Shown here: positions 46,604 through 55,206 of the stretch, piece after piece
Position numbering within the stretch: the first letter of the stretch is position 1
Layout of the letters: each line of letters opens with the position of its first letter
Source: JACVRW01 sp963728155
Lineage (GTDB): Bacteria > Actinomycetota > Thermoleophilia > Solirubrobacterales > Thermoleophilaceae
NCBI GenBank assembly: GCA_963728155.1
Contig: CAVSJF010000007.1
Location: 186,001-250,000 of the forward strand
Direction: 5' to 3'
DNA: 64,000 nucleotides
Notes under the pieces: model-generated
Told to the model about the DNA's origin: nothing
Databases searched by the model: none
The model's input: only the letters and a program-made list of their open reading frames with translations
Position numbers and translations under genes: made by a program

Positions 46604-48037
46604 ATGCCCACCTTCGCCGACCTAGGACTCTCGGCCCCCACGCTGGAGTCCCTCGCCCATCTCGGCTACGAGCAGCCGACCCCGATTCAGGAGCAGGCCA
46701 TCCCGCCGCTGCTCCAGGGGCGCGACGTGATCGGCCAGGCCCAGACCGGCACCGGCAAGACCGCCGCCTTCGGGCTCCCGATGATCGAGTACGTGGATCC
46801 CGAGGTGAACGAGATCCAGGCGCTCGTGCTCACCCCGACGCGCGAGCTGTGCATCCAGGTGACCCAGGCGCTGCGCGCCTACGGCGAGCGAACGGGCGTG
46901 GAGGTGGTGGCCGTGTTCGGCGGCGCGCCGATCCGCGACCAGGCCACCCGCCTCAAGGAGGGCCACGTGGCCGTGGGCACCGTGGGGCGCGTGATGGACA
47001 TGATCGACCGTCACCACCTCTTCCTCGACGGTGTGCGCTACGTGGTGCTCGACGAGGCGGACGAGATGCTCGACCTCGGTTTCCTCGAGGACGTCGAGGA
47101 CATCCTGCGGCGCGCGCCCATGGGCCGCCAGACCTCGCTCTTCAGCGCCACGGTCCCGCCCGAGATCAGCCGGCTCGCCGATCAGTTCATGCACGACCCG
47201 GTTCACATCAAGGTCCGCGCGGCCACGCTCACGATCGACACCGTCGACCACTTCTACGTCGAGGTGGGCGACAAGGAGAAGCCCGAGGCGCTCGTGAACG
47301 TGCTCAAGCAGGAGCGCCCCACCCAGGCCATCGTCTTCGCGCGCACGAAGATCGGGGTCGACCGCCTGGCCCGCCGCCTCGGCGACGCCGGCGTGCGCGT
47401 CAAGGCCCTGCACGGCGACATGTCCCAGGGCCAGCGCGATGGCGTGATGATCGCCTTCAAGGGCGGGCGCGAGCGCCTGCTCGTGGCCACCGACGTGGCC
47501 GCGCGCGGCCTCGACATCACCGGCGTGAGCCACGTCGTCAACTACGACGTGCCGAATTCGCCCGACGTGTACGTCCACCGAATCGGGCGCACCGGGCGCG
47601 CGGGGGAGAGCGGGCGTGCGATCACGCTGATCACCCCCAAGCAGCGCCGCGACCTTCAGGCCATCGAGCGCCACGCGAACACGGAGATCGAGCAGTGGTC
47701 GGCCGACGAGCCGGCGGCGCGCCGCCCGCGCGAGCGCAAGCCGCGCGAGCGCGAGACCCGGCGGCCCCGCCACACCAAGCCGCACAGCCGCGACGGCGTT
47801 CCCTACTCGAAGCTGATCGTGGGCGCGGGGCGCCAGGACGGGATCGAGCCCGCCGACGTGGTCGGGGCGGTGGTCGACAACACCCACCTCGAGAACGCCG
47901 ACGTGCGCAACGTGCGCGTGCTCGAGCGCTTCTCCTTCGTGGAGGTGCCCAAGGAGCGCGCCGGCGAGGTGGTCGAGAAGGTGAGCGGAAAGCGAGTCCG
48001 GGGCGCGGAGCTCCGGCTGGAGGTAACCAAGAGATGA
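46604..48037 (+). CDS. DEAD-box RNA helicase, CsdA/DeaD-like
   Basis: 477 residues. Q motif FADLGLSAPTLESLAHLGYE, GYEQPTPIQEQAIPPLLQ; Walker A AQTGTGKTAAFGLP; DEAD box LDEADEMLDLGF; SAT motif; HRIGRTGRAGESGR. C-terminal DbpA-type RNA-binding domain (about 400-477) with SKLIVGAGRQDGIEPADVVG and GAVVDNTHLENADVRNVRVL, after an Arg-rich linker. Long-range RNA unwinding in cold adaptation or RNA decay is typical. First of four overlapping genes (cyclophilin, thioredoxin-like, redoxin). TAGTCT lies 10 nt before the ATG. Confidence 0.95.
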   Translation: MPTFADLGLSAPTLESLAHLGYEQPTPIQEQAIPPLLQGRDVIGQAQTGTGKTAAFGLPMIEYVDPEVNEIQALVLTPTRELCIQVTQALRAYGERTGVEVVAVFGGAPIRDQATRLKEGHVAVGTVGRVMDMIDRHHLFLDGVRYVVLDEADEMLDLGFLEDVEDILRRAPMGRQTSLFSATVPPEISRLADQFMHDPVHIKVRAATLTIDTVDHFYVEVGDKEKPEALVNVLKQERPTQAIVFARTKIGVDRLARRLGDAGVRVKALHGDMSQGQRDGVMIAFKGGRERLLVATDVAARGLDITGVSHVVNYDVPNSPDVYVHRIGRTGRAGESGRAITLITPKQRRDLQAIERHANTEIEQWSADEPAARRPRERKPRERETRRPRHTKPHSRDGVPYSKLIVGAGRQDGIEPADVVGAVVDNTHLENADVRNVRVLERFSFVEVPKERAGEVVEKVSGKRVRGAELRLEVTKR

Positions 48038-48495
48038 GCAAGGCGACAATGCACACCAACCGCGGTCCGATCGAGATCGAGTTCTTCGATGAGGATGCGC
48101 CCAAGACCGTGGAGAACTTCCTCAAGCTGTCGCAGGACGGCTTCTACGACGGGCTGGTCTTCCACCGGGTGATCAAGGACTTCATGATCCAGGGCGGGTG
48201 CCCGCAGGGCACCGGCATGGGCGGCCCGGGCTACCAGTTCGAGGACGAGTTCAACGACCACAAGGTCGAGCGCGGCGCGCTCGCCATGGCCAACAGCGGC
48301 CCGAACACCAACGGCAGCCAGTTCTTCATCGTCACTACGGAGGCGGCATCGTGGCTCGACGGCAAGCACACCGTCTTCGGCGAGGTCACGTCGGGCATGG
48401 ACGCTGTGGACGCCATCGAAGGGACGGAGACCGGCGCCGGGGACCGTCCGGTGCAGGACGCCACCATCGAGCGCGTGGAGGTCCATGCGGATTGA
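48034..48495 (+). CDS. Peptidyl-prolyl cis-trans isomerase (cyclophilin)
   Basis: 153 residues. Cyclophilin core: TNRGPIEIEFFDEDAPKTVE, FHRVIKDFMIQGGCPQGTGM and ANSGPNTNGSQFFIVTTEAA, with active-site FHRVI, QGG and SGPNTNGSQFF. Bacterial size, no signal peptide, so cytoplasmic. ATGA overlap with the helicase stop (4 bp), so translationally coupled. Ends about 10 bp into the next gene. Confidence 0.95.
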   Translation: MSKATMHTNRGPIEIEFFDEDAPKTVENFLKLSQDGFYDGLVFHRVIKDFMIQGGCPQGTGMGGPGYQFEDEFNDHKVERGALAMANSGPNTNGSQFFIVTTEAASWLDGKHTVFGEVTSGMDAVDAIEGTETGAGDRPVQDATIERVEVHAD

Positions 48496-48796
48496 GCTGC
48501 TCTGGTGGGAGGGCTGTCCCTCTCACCCCGACGCGCTCAAGCAGCTCGAGCGCATCCTCGAGGAAGAGGGCGCTCAGGCGGAGGTGGAGCTGGTGGAGAT
48601 CGAGACCGACGAGCAGGCGCAGGCCGAGCGCTTCGCGGGCTCGCCCACGTTTCGCATCGACGGAGAGGACGCGCTCGCGTCGGGCGAGCCGGAGCCCTTC
48701 TCGCTCACCTGCCGCGTCTACCGCCTGCGCGACGGGCGCGCTTCCCCGACACCCGATCCCGATGACCTACGCGATGCAGTGAGGAGAGCACTATGA
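48485..48796 (+). CDS. Thioredoxin-like protein (DF-type)
   Basis: 103 residues. Opens IELLWWEGCPSHPDALKQLE, which places a single Cys at the position of the thioredoxin first active-site Cys (GCPSH), a pattern seen in DF-type and glutaredoxin-like actinobacterial proteins. Later GSPTFRIDGED keeps the cis-Pro loop (SPTF). Only one Cys in the motif plus one near the end (SLTCRVYR). Overlaps cyclophilin by 11 bp and the redoxin by 4 bp. GGAGG lies before the ATG. Confidence 0.78.
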   Translation: MRIELLWWEGCPSHPDALKQLERILEEEGAQAEVELVEIETDEQAQAERFAGSPTFRIDGEDALASGEPEPFSLTCRVYRLRDGRASPTPDPDDLRDAVRRAL

Positions 48797-49305
48797 CCCT
48801 GGCGATTGGCGACAGCGCACCGGCGCACGAGCTCCCGGACACCGACGGCAACCACCACGCCCTGCACGAGGACGGCGCCACCACGGTGGTGGTGTTCACC
48901 TGCAACCACTGCCCCTACGCCCTGGCCTGGCACGACCGCCTCGCGGGTGTCGCCGGCGACTACGACGTGCGCTTTCTGTACGTGAATCCCAACAACGCCG
49001 AGACCCACCCGGGCGATTCGTACGAGGCCATGCAGGAGCGCGTGGCCGCGGAGACCTGGACGTTCCCGTACCTCCGCGACGAGACCCAGGAGGCGGCCCG
49101 CGACTTCGGCGCCAAGACCACGCCCGACGTGTTCGTGCTCGACGCCGAGGGCCGGCTGCGCTACCGCGGCGCCCCCGACTCAGACCATCGCGACCCGAGT
49201 CTCGACGCGGCCTGGCTGCGCGAGGCCCTCGACTCGCTGCTGGCCGGCGAGGACGTGGCCCGCGCGGAGACCGAGCCCGTGGGGTGCTCGGTCAAGTGGA
49301 AGTGA
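48793..49305 (+). CDS. Redoxin-family (AhpC/TSA-like) protein
   Basis: 170 residues. AhpC/TSA-type fold with CNHCPYA (CxxC) in the active region following VVVFTCNHCP, then LRDETQEAARDFGAKTTPDV, FVLDAEGRLRYRG. The CxxC at the peroxidatic position suggests thiol-disulfide chemistry. No signal peptide. Overlaps the preceding gene by 4 bp and ends just inside the opposing HAD gene. Confidence 0.88.
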   Translation: MTLAIGDSAPAHELPDTDGNHHALHEDGATTVVVFTCNHCPYALAWHDRLAGVAGDYDVRFLYVNPNNAETHPGDSYEAMQERVAAETWTFPYLRDETQEAARDFGAKTTPDVFVLDAEGRLRYRGAPDSDHRDPSLDAAWLREALDSLLAGEDVARAETEPVGCSVKWK

Positions 49306-49957
49306 TCGCCGCCACCGCCGCGCTCGTGTCGCTGAGATCCTCGAACAGGGCCTCCGGGCGCGACTGAAGCAGAGCCTCGCGGCCGACGGGGCCGGTCATC
49401 ACGGCCACGGCCCGGGCCCCGGCCTCGTGGGCGGCCGCCACGTCCAGTGGCGTGTCGCCGATCAGCACCGCGCCGGTGGGCTCGCCGTACTTCTCGGTGG
49501 CCCGCGCGCGAGCCACCGCAACCAGGTCCGAGCGTCGCTCGTGGGGATCCGAGCCGTAGGCGCCGACCTCGAAGTCGATCCAGCGCTCGAGCCCGAAGGC
49601 GCTGACCTTCAGTGCGGCGTTCGACTCGATGTTCCCGGTGAGCAGCGACTGCACCACGTCGTCGCGGCCGTGCAGCGCCTCGAGCACCTCGGCCACGCCG
49701 GGCTGGGCGTGCCCCTCTGCGCGCACAGCGTCCTTGCGCCCCTCCAGGGCCACGGCCAGCTCCTCCAGCACTCGCGGCAGGTGATCGCGGTCGCCGTCGA
49801 GCATGGTCAGCGCGATCTGATGGTCGGTGCGCCCGGCGTACTCCACGGGTGCGGGTTCGCGGCCGACCACCGTCCGGAAGGCCTCCTCGAAGGCGAAGCG
49901 CCCGTGGCTGGCGGTGTGAACGAGCGTTCCGTCGATGTCCCAGAGCACGAGAAGCAC
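49292..49957 (-). CDS. HAD-superfamily hydrolase (phosphoglycolate-phosphatase-like)
   Basis: 221 residues from a GTG. HAD motif I LVLWDIDGTLV, motif II SLLTGNIESNA, motif III/IV GAVLIGDTPLDVAAAHEAGA. Alpha-helical cap between motif I and II (about 20-80). Typical of Gph/beta-phosphoglucomutase-like subfamily IA with an unknown phosphorylated substrate. Overlaps the redoxin gene end by 14 bp, convergent. Confidence 0.9.
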   Translation of the reverse strand: MLLVLWDIDGTLVHTASHGRFAFEEAFRTVVGREPAPVEYAGRTDHQIALTMLDGDRDHLPRVLEELAVALEGRKDAVRAEGHAQPGVAEVLEALHGRDDVVQSLLTGNIESNAALKVSAFGLERWIDFEVGAYGSDPHERRSDLVAVARARATEKYGEPTGAVLIGDTPLDVAAAHEAGARAVAVMTGPVGREALLQSRPEALFEDLSDTSAAVAAITST

Positions 49958-49984
49958 AGCCTCAGCCTGCCAGACTGAGCGGCG

Positions 49985-50293
49985 ATGCTCGACGTGCTCT
50001 CCATTCCGCCGAAGATGCTGGCTCGCGCCCTCGACGACCTGCACACCGTCGCCGGCAAGCTCGGCGAGCTGGTGGAGTCGGTGAGCGTGTTGCCGCGCAC
50101 CGAGGACGAGCTCTCGGCGAACATCGCGCTGCTGCGCGACGACATCCGCGAGCTCAACGGCCTGCTGCGCCCGCTGATCGCCGCGCTCGAGCCCATACCG
50201 GCCGAGCTGCGCGACGTCGACCAGACCGCCGAGTCGCTCGAGGCCTCGATGTCGCAGCTGCAGGGCATGCTGAAGAAGCTGCCCGGGATCTAG
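49985..50293 (+). CDS. Small helical protein of unknown function
   Basis: 102 residues, no signal peptide. Mostly alpha-helical with heptad-like Leu spacing: IPPKMLARALDDLHTVAGKL, LPRTEDELSANIALLRDDIR and TAESLEASMSQLQGMLKKLP. It may form a coiled coil or pair with a partner. Divergent from the HAD hydrolase by 27 bp and ends 4 bp inside the next HAD gene. Not recognised. Confidence 0.65.
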   Translation: MLDVLSIPPKMLARALDDLHTVAGKLGELVESVSVLPRTEDELSANIALLRDDIRELNGLLRPLIAALEPIPAELRDVDQTAESLEASMSQLQGMLKKLPGI

Positions 50294-50909
50294 GCTGCGC
50301 TGAGCCTCACGCCCAGCAGCGCTTCGAGCTGCGGCAGCGTGGTGTCCGCGCCGCGGTGGAGCACCGCTGTCATCCCCACCGCCTCTGCTCCCTCGCAGTT
50401 CTGGCGCAGGTCGTCGACGAACACGGACTCCTCCGGTGCCACCCCCGCGCGCTCGGCGCCGAGCGCGAAGATCTCGGGCTGGGGCTTGTGCATCCCCACG
50501 TCGCCGGAGATCACCACTCCGTCGAAGAGCTCGGGGAAGGTCGACCGGTCGTAGCGCCCGGCGCCCATGGAGTTGGAGATCAGGCCCGTTCGGATGCCGC
50601 TGCGCGCGGGCTCGGCGCAACGGCCTCGACCATCACCTCGTCGGGGTTGATGTGGCCGAACATGCGGTCGACCATGCCGGCGCGCCGGGCCGAATCGAGC
50701 CCGAGCAGGCCACCCAGGAGCTCGGCGAACTCGTCCTCGGAGAGCTCGCCCTTCTCGAGCGAGCGGACCGCGGCCAGCGCCTCGGGGCTGGAGCGAAAGA
50801 GCCCCACCATGCGATTCGGGTCGATCCCCTCGTCGGTGCAGAAGGCCTGAAACGAGGCAAAGACGTTGGTGGTGAGCACACCGCCGTAGTCGACCAGCAG
50901 CCCCTTCAT
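50290..50909 (-). CDS. HAD-IA-like hydrolase (frameshifted)
   Basis: About 206 residues. Motif I GLLVDYGGVLTTNVFASFQA (DxG variant), cap helices (FAELLGGLLGLDSARRAGMV), then after a break near 50600 the motif II region LISNSMGAG, HKPQPEIFALGAERAGVAPE and motif IV EESVFVDDLRQNCEGAEAVG. The first Asp is present; the second catalytic Asp of DxD is replaced by Gly in DYGGV, as in the HAD-IA group with altered chemistry. Overlaps the phosphotransferase gene by 4 bp. Confidence 0.8.
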
Positions 50910-51978
50910 CCGGCCAGCGCTACCCGGCGCGCCTGCTCGGCCAGGGCGGGCACGCCCTTGTCGAACGCCGCCAGGTACTCGTCGTCGGACGCGCCCATCG
51001 TGAAGCGCTTGTAGTTGCCCTCCATGAACACGGCGGCCTTCCAGAGCGCCAGCGCCTGGTACCAGTTCAGCGCCGACATGGAGCGCCCGCTGCGCTCCTC
51101 GTAGCGCTCGATCAGCTCCTCTCGCGTCATGAAGCCCTCGCGCCGGGTGGCGGCGTTGAGGCTGCCGAAGCCGAGGTCCTCGGGATCGCCGGCCTGGGCC
51201 CAGGTGACCGTGAAGTAGCCGAGGTCGGCCAGCGGGTCGCCGATCGTCGAGAGCTCCCAGTCGAAGATGGCCGCCACCCGGGCCGGCGCCTCCTCGCCCA
51301 GCATCACGTTGCCCAGGCGGTAGTCGCCGTGCACGATCGTCGACTCGGGCGACTCGGGCATGTTGCCGGCGAGCCAGCGGCCGACCTCCTCGACCGCCTC
51401 GATCTCGCGCGTCTTGTTGTGCTCCCACAGGCCGCCGAAGCGCCGCACCTGGCGCTCGAGGTAACCGGTGGGCTTGCCGTAGCCCTCGAGGCCGCAGGCC
51501 CGCCAGTCGACCTCGTGGACCTCGACCAGCCGGTCCACGAGCTCGGCGCAGATCGCCCGGCGCTCGCCGGGCTGGTCGAGCGCCGCCGGAAGTCCGTGGT
51601 CACCACCGCGCCGTGCATCTCCTCCATCACGTAGAAGGGGACGCCGAGGACGGCGTCGTCGTCGCAGGTGGCCAGCACCGGGGGCACGCGCACCGGCGTG
51701 CCCTGAAGCGCCTGCAGGAGGCGCGCCTCGCGCAGCACGTCGTGGGCCGAGGGCGGCAGCGGCGGGCGCGGCGGGCGGCGCAGCACCACGCGCGTGTCGC
51801 CGCGCGTGATCAGGAAGTTGAGGTTGGAGTGGCCCTCGCCGATCCGCTCGGCCTCGAGGCGCCCCTCGCCGATGCCGTGCGAGTCGAGGAACGCCTCGAG
51901 CGGCTCGCGCACCACCAGCGGCGCGGGCTCGAGGCCCGCGGCCTGCGCTGCGGTGTCGACCACGTCGGGCGAGCCCAT
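50906..51978 (-). CDS. APH-family phosphotransferase (frameshifted)
   Basis: About 355 residues. Starts EPLEAFLDSHGIGEGRLEAE, IGEGHSNLNFLITRGDTRVV; after a break near 51580 it continues with catalytic HGDYRLGN (STIVHGDYRLGNVML) and metal-binding FDWELSTIGDPLADLGYF. This is the APH/ChoK fold used in the acyl-CoA dehydrogenase-linked phosphotransferases of actinobacteria (ACAD10/11-like). A HAD hydrolase is encoded in the same unit, which parallels the ACAD10/11 kinase-phosphatase chemistry. No acyl-CoA dehydrogenase is in the window. Confidence 0.85.
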
Positions 51979-52027
51979 CGGCCCGAAGATCCTACGTCGA
52001 CCGCATCGTTGGGCGGTTCGTGGTGTC

Positions 52028-52033
52028 TAGGGT
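52028..52033 (+). promoter_or_regulatory. -10 box TAGGGT of the cupredoxin gene (leaderless)
   Basis: TAGGGT ends 7 nt before the ATG at 52041. Confidence 0.6.
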
Positions 52034-52040
52034 TCCGATC

Positions 52041-52638
52041 ATGCGCCTCTCCCGCCTGCTGATTCCCCTGACCGCGACGCTCGCCCTGGCTCGCCTCGCC
52101 CGCCATGGCCGCCGAATGTGCCGGTCGAAGTGGTCGAGTTCGAGTTCCGGCCGGCCGACCAGAGGGTTGCGGTGGGCGACACGGTGATCTGGAACTTCCA
52201 AGGAAGGGCACACCACCACCGCGACCCGCGGCCAGGCCGAGCGCTGGGACTCCGGCCCGGCCACCAACGCCGTCGGCACCACCTACTAGAAGACCTTCAA
52301 CACGCCGGGCCGCTTCGGCTACATCTGCGTCCCGCACGCCTCGTTCATGAAGGGCACGATCGTGGTCGGCGAGGACGCGGTGAGGGACACGGTCGACCGC
52401 CTCAGGTGCGCAGTCGGCAACTACGTGAAGATCACCTACAAGCTCAACGAGGCGGCCACGGTCACCTACAAGCTCAAGGGGCCGAGCTCACGCACGGTCA
52501 AGAAGGGCCGCGTCAAGAAGGGCAAGCATTCGTTCCGGCTGAAGAACCTCAAGGAGGGCGAGTACCGCGGCACGCTGACCCTGGTCGACGACTTCGACAA
52601 GAGGGCCACGCGCGAAGAACTCCTTCGAGCTCGACTGA
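52041..52638 (+). CDS. Secreted cupredoxin-like protein (frameshifted and with an in-frame stop)
   Basis: About 200 residues. Signal sequence MRLSRLLIPLTATLALA; then in another frame VEVVEFEFRPADQRVAVGDT, VIWNF, then GRFGYICVPHASFMKGTIVV, the C-H-M copper-ligand cluster of plastocyanin/amicyanin. A beta-rich repeat domain follows (VKITYKLNEAATVTYKLKGP, GKHSFRLKNLKEGEYRGTL). The frame holding the ligands also contains one TAG at 52288-52290, just before KTFNTPGRFGYIC, where CAG would be a one-base change. At least three frame breaks also occur. Could be a pseudogene or a badly called region. Confidence 0.65.
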
Positions 52639-52658
52639 GCCTCGGGAGTACCCCCGCG

Positions 52659-52664
52659 TAGTGT
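52659..52664 (+). promoter_or_regulatory. -10 box TAGTGT of the MFS gene (leaderless)
   Basis: TAGTGT ends 8 nt before the ATG at 52673. Confidence 0.5.
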
Positions 52665-52672
52665 CCTGAGGG

Positions 52673-53914
52673 ATGCTGCGCACGCTTCGTCATCGGGACT
52701 TTCGGCTGCTCTGGATCGGGCAGTCCGTGTCGCTGGTCGGCGACGGGATCTACCTCGTCGCGATCGCGTGGCTCGTGTACGACCTCTCCAACGAGCCGGG
52801 CGCGCTGGCGATCGTGGGCCTGGCCTGGACGCTGCCGATGGTGCTCGGCCTGCTGCTGGCCGGGGTGCTGAGCGACCGCTTCGAGCGCCGCCGCCTGCTG
52901 GTGCTGTCCGACCTGATCCGCTGCGCGGCGATCGGCGCCATCGCGGCGCTCTCGCTCGCCGGGGTGGTGGAGCTGTGGCACGTGATCGTGCTGGTGGTGG
53001 TGTACGGCGCGGGAGAGGCGCTGTTCCTGCCCGCGTTCAGCGCGATCGTGCCCGACGTGGTGCCGCGCGAGCAGCTGATGCAGGCCAACACGCTGCGCGA
53101 GCTGATGGAGCCGCTCGGCCTGCGCTTCGCCGGGCCGGCGCTGGGCGGGCTGCTGATCACCGTGTTCGACGTGGGCACGGCCTTCCTGGTCGACGCGCTC
53201 ACCTTTCTCGTGTCGGCCTTCGTCGTCTCGCTGATGTTGCGCCAGCCCGCGCCGCGCGAGGAGAGCCATTCCTTTCGCCAGGACCTCCTGGAGGGCTTCG
53301 CCTACGTCCGCGCGCACGCCTGGCTGTGGGCCACGCTGGCCGGCGCCGCGCTGTTCCTGCTCGTGACCTACGGACCCTTCGAGGTGCTGCTTCCGTACAT
53401 CATCCGCAACGAGCTGGGGGGCAGCGCGGCCACCTTCGGCACCGTCATGGCCGCCGGCGGCCTGGGCTCGATCGCCGCGGCGCTGCTGCTCAGCCGCACC
53501 GGCGCGCCGCGCCGCCACGTCACCTTCATGTGGGGGGCCTGGGGAATCGGCACCACGCTCGACATCGGCCTGGCCATCTCCAGCGCGGCCTGGCAGATGT
53601 GCGCGATCGCCTTCTTCTCCTTCGGCTTCGCCACGGCGGGGATGGTGGTGTGGGCCACGCTGGTCAACACGCTTGTCCCCGCCGAGATGCTGGGCCGGGT
53701 GTCGAGCCTCGACTGGTTCGTCTCCATCGGGCTCGTCCCGTTGTCGTTCGCGCTCACCGGGCCGGTGGCCGAATGGCTGGGCGCGCGCACCACCCTTGCG
53801 CTGGCCGGCGGGGTGGGCCTGCTCACGTTCTTCATCCTCTTCGTGCCGGGCGTGCGCGACCCCGAGCGCAACCCCCTCCCGGGGCCGCACGCTCAGGCGA
53901 TCTCGTCGACGTGA
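52673..53914 (+). CDS. MFS transporter
   Basis: 413 residues, about 12 membrane helices. Starts MLRTLRHRDFRLLWIGQSVS, the family pattern of the MFS_3/enterobactin-exporter-like group. The loop between helices 2 and 3 reads GVLSDRFERRRLLVLSD, the typical G-x-x-x-D-R-x-x-R-R motif. Later TYGPFEVLLPYIIRNELGGS and SRTGAPRRHVTF. Export of a small molecule is likely; substrate not predictable. Complete in one frame. Convergent overlap with rpiB of 22 bp. Confidence 0.9.
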   Translation: MLRTLRHRDFRLLWIGQSVSLVGDGIYLVAIAWLVYDLSNEPGALAIVGLAWTLPMVLGLLLAGVLSDRFERRRLLVLSDLIRCAAIGAIAALSLAGVVELWHVIVLVVVYGAGEALFLPAFSAIVPDVVPREQLMQANTLRELMEPLGLRFAGPALGGLLITVFDVGTAFLVDALTFLVSAFVVSLMLRQPAPREESHSFRQDLLEGFAYVRAHAWLWATLAGAALFLLVTYGPFEVLLPYIIRNELGGSAATFGTVMAAGGLGSIAAALLLSRTGAPRRHVTFMWGAWGIGTTLDIGLAISSAAWQMCAIAFFSFGFATAGMVVWATLVNTLVPAEMLGRVSSLDWFVSIGLVPLSFALTGPVAEWLGARTTLALAGGVGLLTFFILFVPGVRDPERNPLPGPHAQAISST

Positions 53915-54331
53915 CGAACGTTGGCCCGGTCGTCCTCGTCCTCGCTGGGCCCGGCCTCGAACCAGGCGTCGAGGATCTCCTCGAGCAGCGCCGGGCTGGT
54001 CGTGCGCAGCGACAGGGCGAGCACATTGGCGTCGTTCCAGCGGCGGGCGCCGCGGGCGGTCTCGGCGTCGGCGCAGAGGGCGGCGCTGGCCCCCGGCACC
54101 TTGTTCGCGGCGATCGACGCGCCCGTGCCCGTCCAGCAGCACACCACGGCCTGATCCGCGCGGCCCGGCGGTCACGTCGCGCGCGGCCGCCTCTGAGCAC
54201 CAGGCCCAGTCGTCGCGCTCGTCGTCGTTCAGCGCCCCGTGCGCGACCAGCTCGTGGCCGCGCCTCTCGAGCTCCTCGACCACGGCATCGGCCACGCCGG
54301 TGCGCTCGTCGGCGGCTACGGAGATCCTCAT
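53893..54331 (-). CDS. RpiB/LacA/LacB-family sugar-phosphate isomerase (frameshifted)
   Basis: About 145 residues. Starts ISVAADERTGVADAVVEELE; after a break near 54150 it reads CCWTGTGASIAANKVPGASA, which carries the active-site Cys and the phosphate-binding GTGxSIAANK loop, then ALCADAETARGARRWNDANV. Interconverts ribose 5-phosphate and ribulose 5-phosphate or a related aldose. Leaderless with TAGGCT 7 nt before the ATG. Divergent from fpg by 25 bp with overlapping -10 boxes. Confidence 0.87.
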
Positions 54332-54338
54332 CGTTTGC

Positions 54339-54348
54339 AGCCTAACCT
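54339..54348. promoter_or_regulatory. Overlapping divergent -10 boxes between rpiB and fpg
   Basis: AGCCTAACCT holds TAACCT (plus, 8 nt before the fpg ATG) and, on the minus strand, TAGGCT (7 nt before the rpiB ATG). The two boxes overlap by 2 bp. Confidence 0.6.
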
Positions 54349-54356
54349 TGAGGGCG

Positions 54357-55205
54357 ATGCCCGAGCTGCCCGAGGTCGAGATCACCGCGCGTCGCCTCGC
54401 GCGCGGCGCCGCCGGCGCGCAGATCGAGTCTGCGCTGGCGCCGGGCATGGTCACCATGAAGACCTTCGACCCGCCCCTCGACGCCCTGGCCGGCCGCGAG
54501 ATCGACGGGGTGCGCCGCATCGGGAAGATGCTGGCGATCGACGCGGGCGACCTGACCCTGCTGATTCACCTCATGTCGGCCGGCCGGCTGCAGCTATGGG
54601 ACAAGCGGGCGTCGCTGCGCGACCGCGCGTCTCGGCTGCTGCTGCGCCTCGACGGCGAGCGCGAGCTGCGCCTGCGCGAGTTCGGCACCCAGCAGCGAGC
54701 GTGGGGCAAGCTGCTGCCCGCGGGCGAGGTGGCCGCCGACGAGGCGGTGGCCACGCTGGGACCGGACGCCCTGCCCGCGCCGGCGCCCGACGAGTTCGAG
54801 CGCCTGCTCGACCAGCCGCGCCACCTGCATCCGCTCCTGCGCGACCAGCGCGTGATCGCCGGCATCGGGCGCTCGTGGGTCGACGAGCTGCTGTGGACCT
54901 CCTACCTTTCGCCCTTCCAGAAGGGCTCGGACCTCGACAACGATGCCCGCGAGCGCTTGCGCGCAGCCTGCGACGAGGTGCTCGGCGGGGCGATCGAGCA
55001 CTACGAGGAGGTGCTCGGAGACAAGATCCCCGACAAGCTGCCGATGCCTCTGAAGGTGCACCGCCGCGCCGGCGAGCCGTGTCCGCGCTGCGGAACGAAG
55101 ATCGAGGCGATCCACTTCAAGGACTACGTGATGTGTTACTGCCCGGAGGAGCAGACGGGCGGCCGGGTGCTGAAGGACCGCCGGCTCTCGAAGCTGCTGA
55201 AGTGA
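54357..55205 (+). CDS. DNA-formamidopyrimidine glycosylase family protein
   Basis: 282 residues. Starts MPELPEVEITARRLARGAAG with catalytic Pro2 and Glu3. Helix-two-turn-helix region about 130-230 (QRVIAGIGRSWVDELLW). Zinc finger at the end: CPRCGTKIEAIHFKDYVMCY then CPEEQTGGR. Removes oxidised purines (Fpg) or related lesions. The N-terminal half RIGKMLAIDAGDLTLLIHL keeps the conserved Lys near 57. The zinc finger spacing is that of Fpg/Nei proteins. Leaderless. Confidence 0.93.
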   Translation: MPELPEVEITARRLARGAAGAQIESALAPGMVTMKTFDPPLDALAGREIDGVRRIGKMLAIDAGDLTLLIHLMSAGRLQLWDKRASLRDRASRLLLRLDGERELRLREFGTQQRAWGKLLPAGEVAADEAVATLGPDALPAPAPDEFERLLDQPRHLHPLLRDQRVIAGIGRSWVDELLWTSYLSPFQKGSDLDNDARERLRAACDEVLGGAIEHYEEVLGDKIPDKLPMPLKVHRRAGEPCPRCGTKIEAIHFKDYVMCYCPEEQTGGRVLKDRRLSKLLK

Positions 55206-55206
55206 G

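Noticed and set aside
46622..48049. 475-residue minus-strand open frame
   Set aside because: Antisense to the DEAD-box helicase, which has all helicase motifs in one frame.
52466..54520. 684-residue minus-strand frame running across MFS and RpiB
   Set aside because: Only its first 60 residues match RpiB; the remainder is the antisense of the MFS gene, produced by a frame break.
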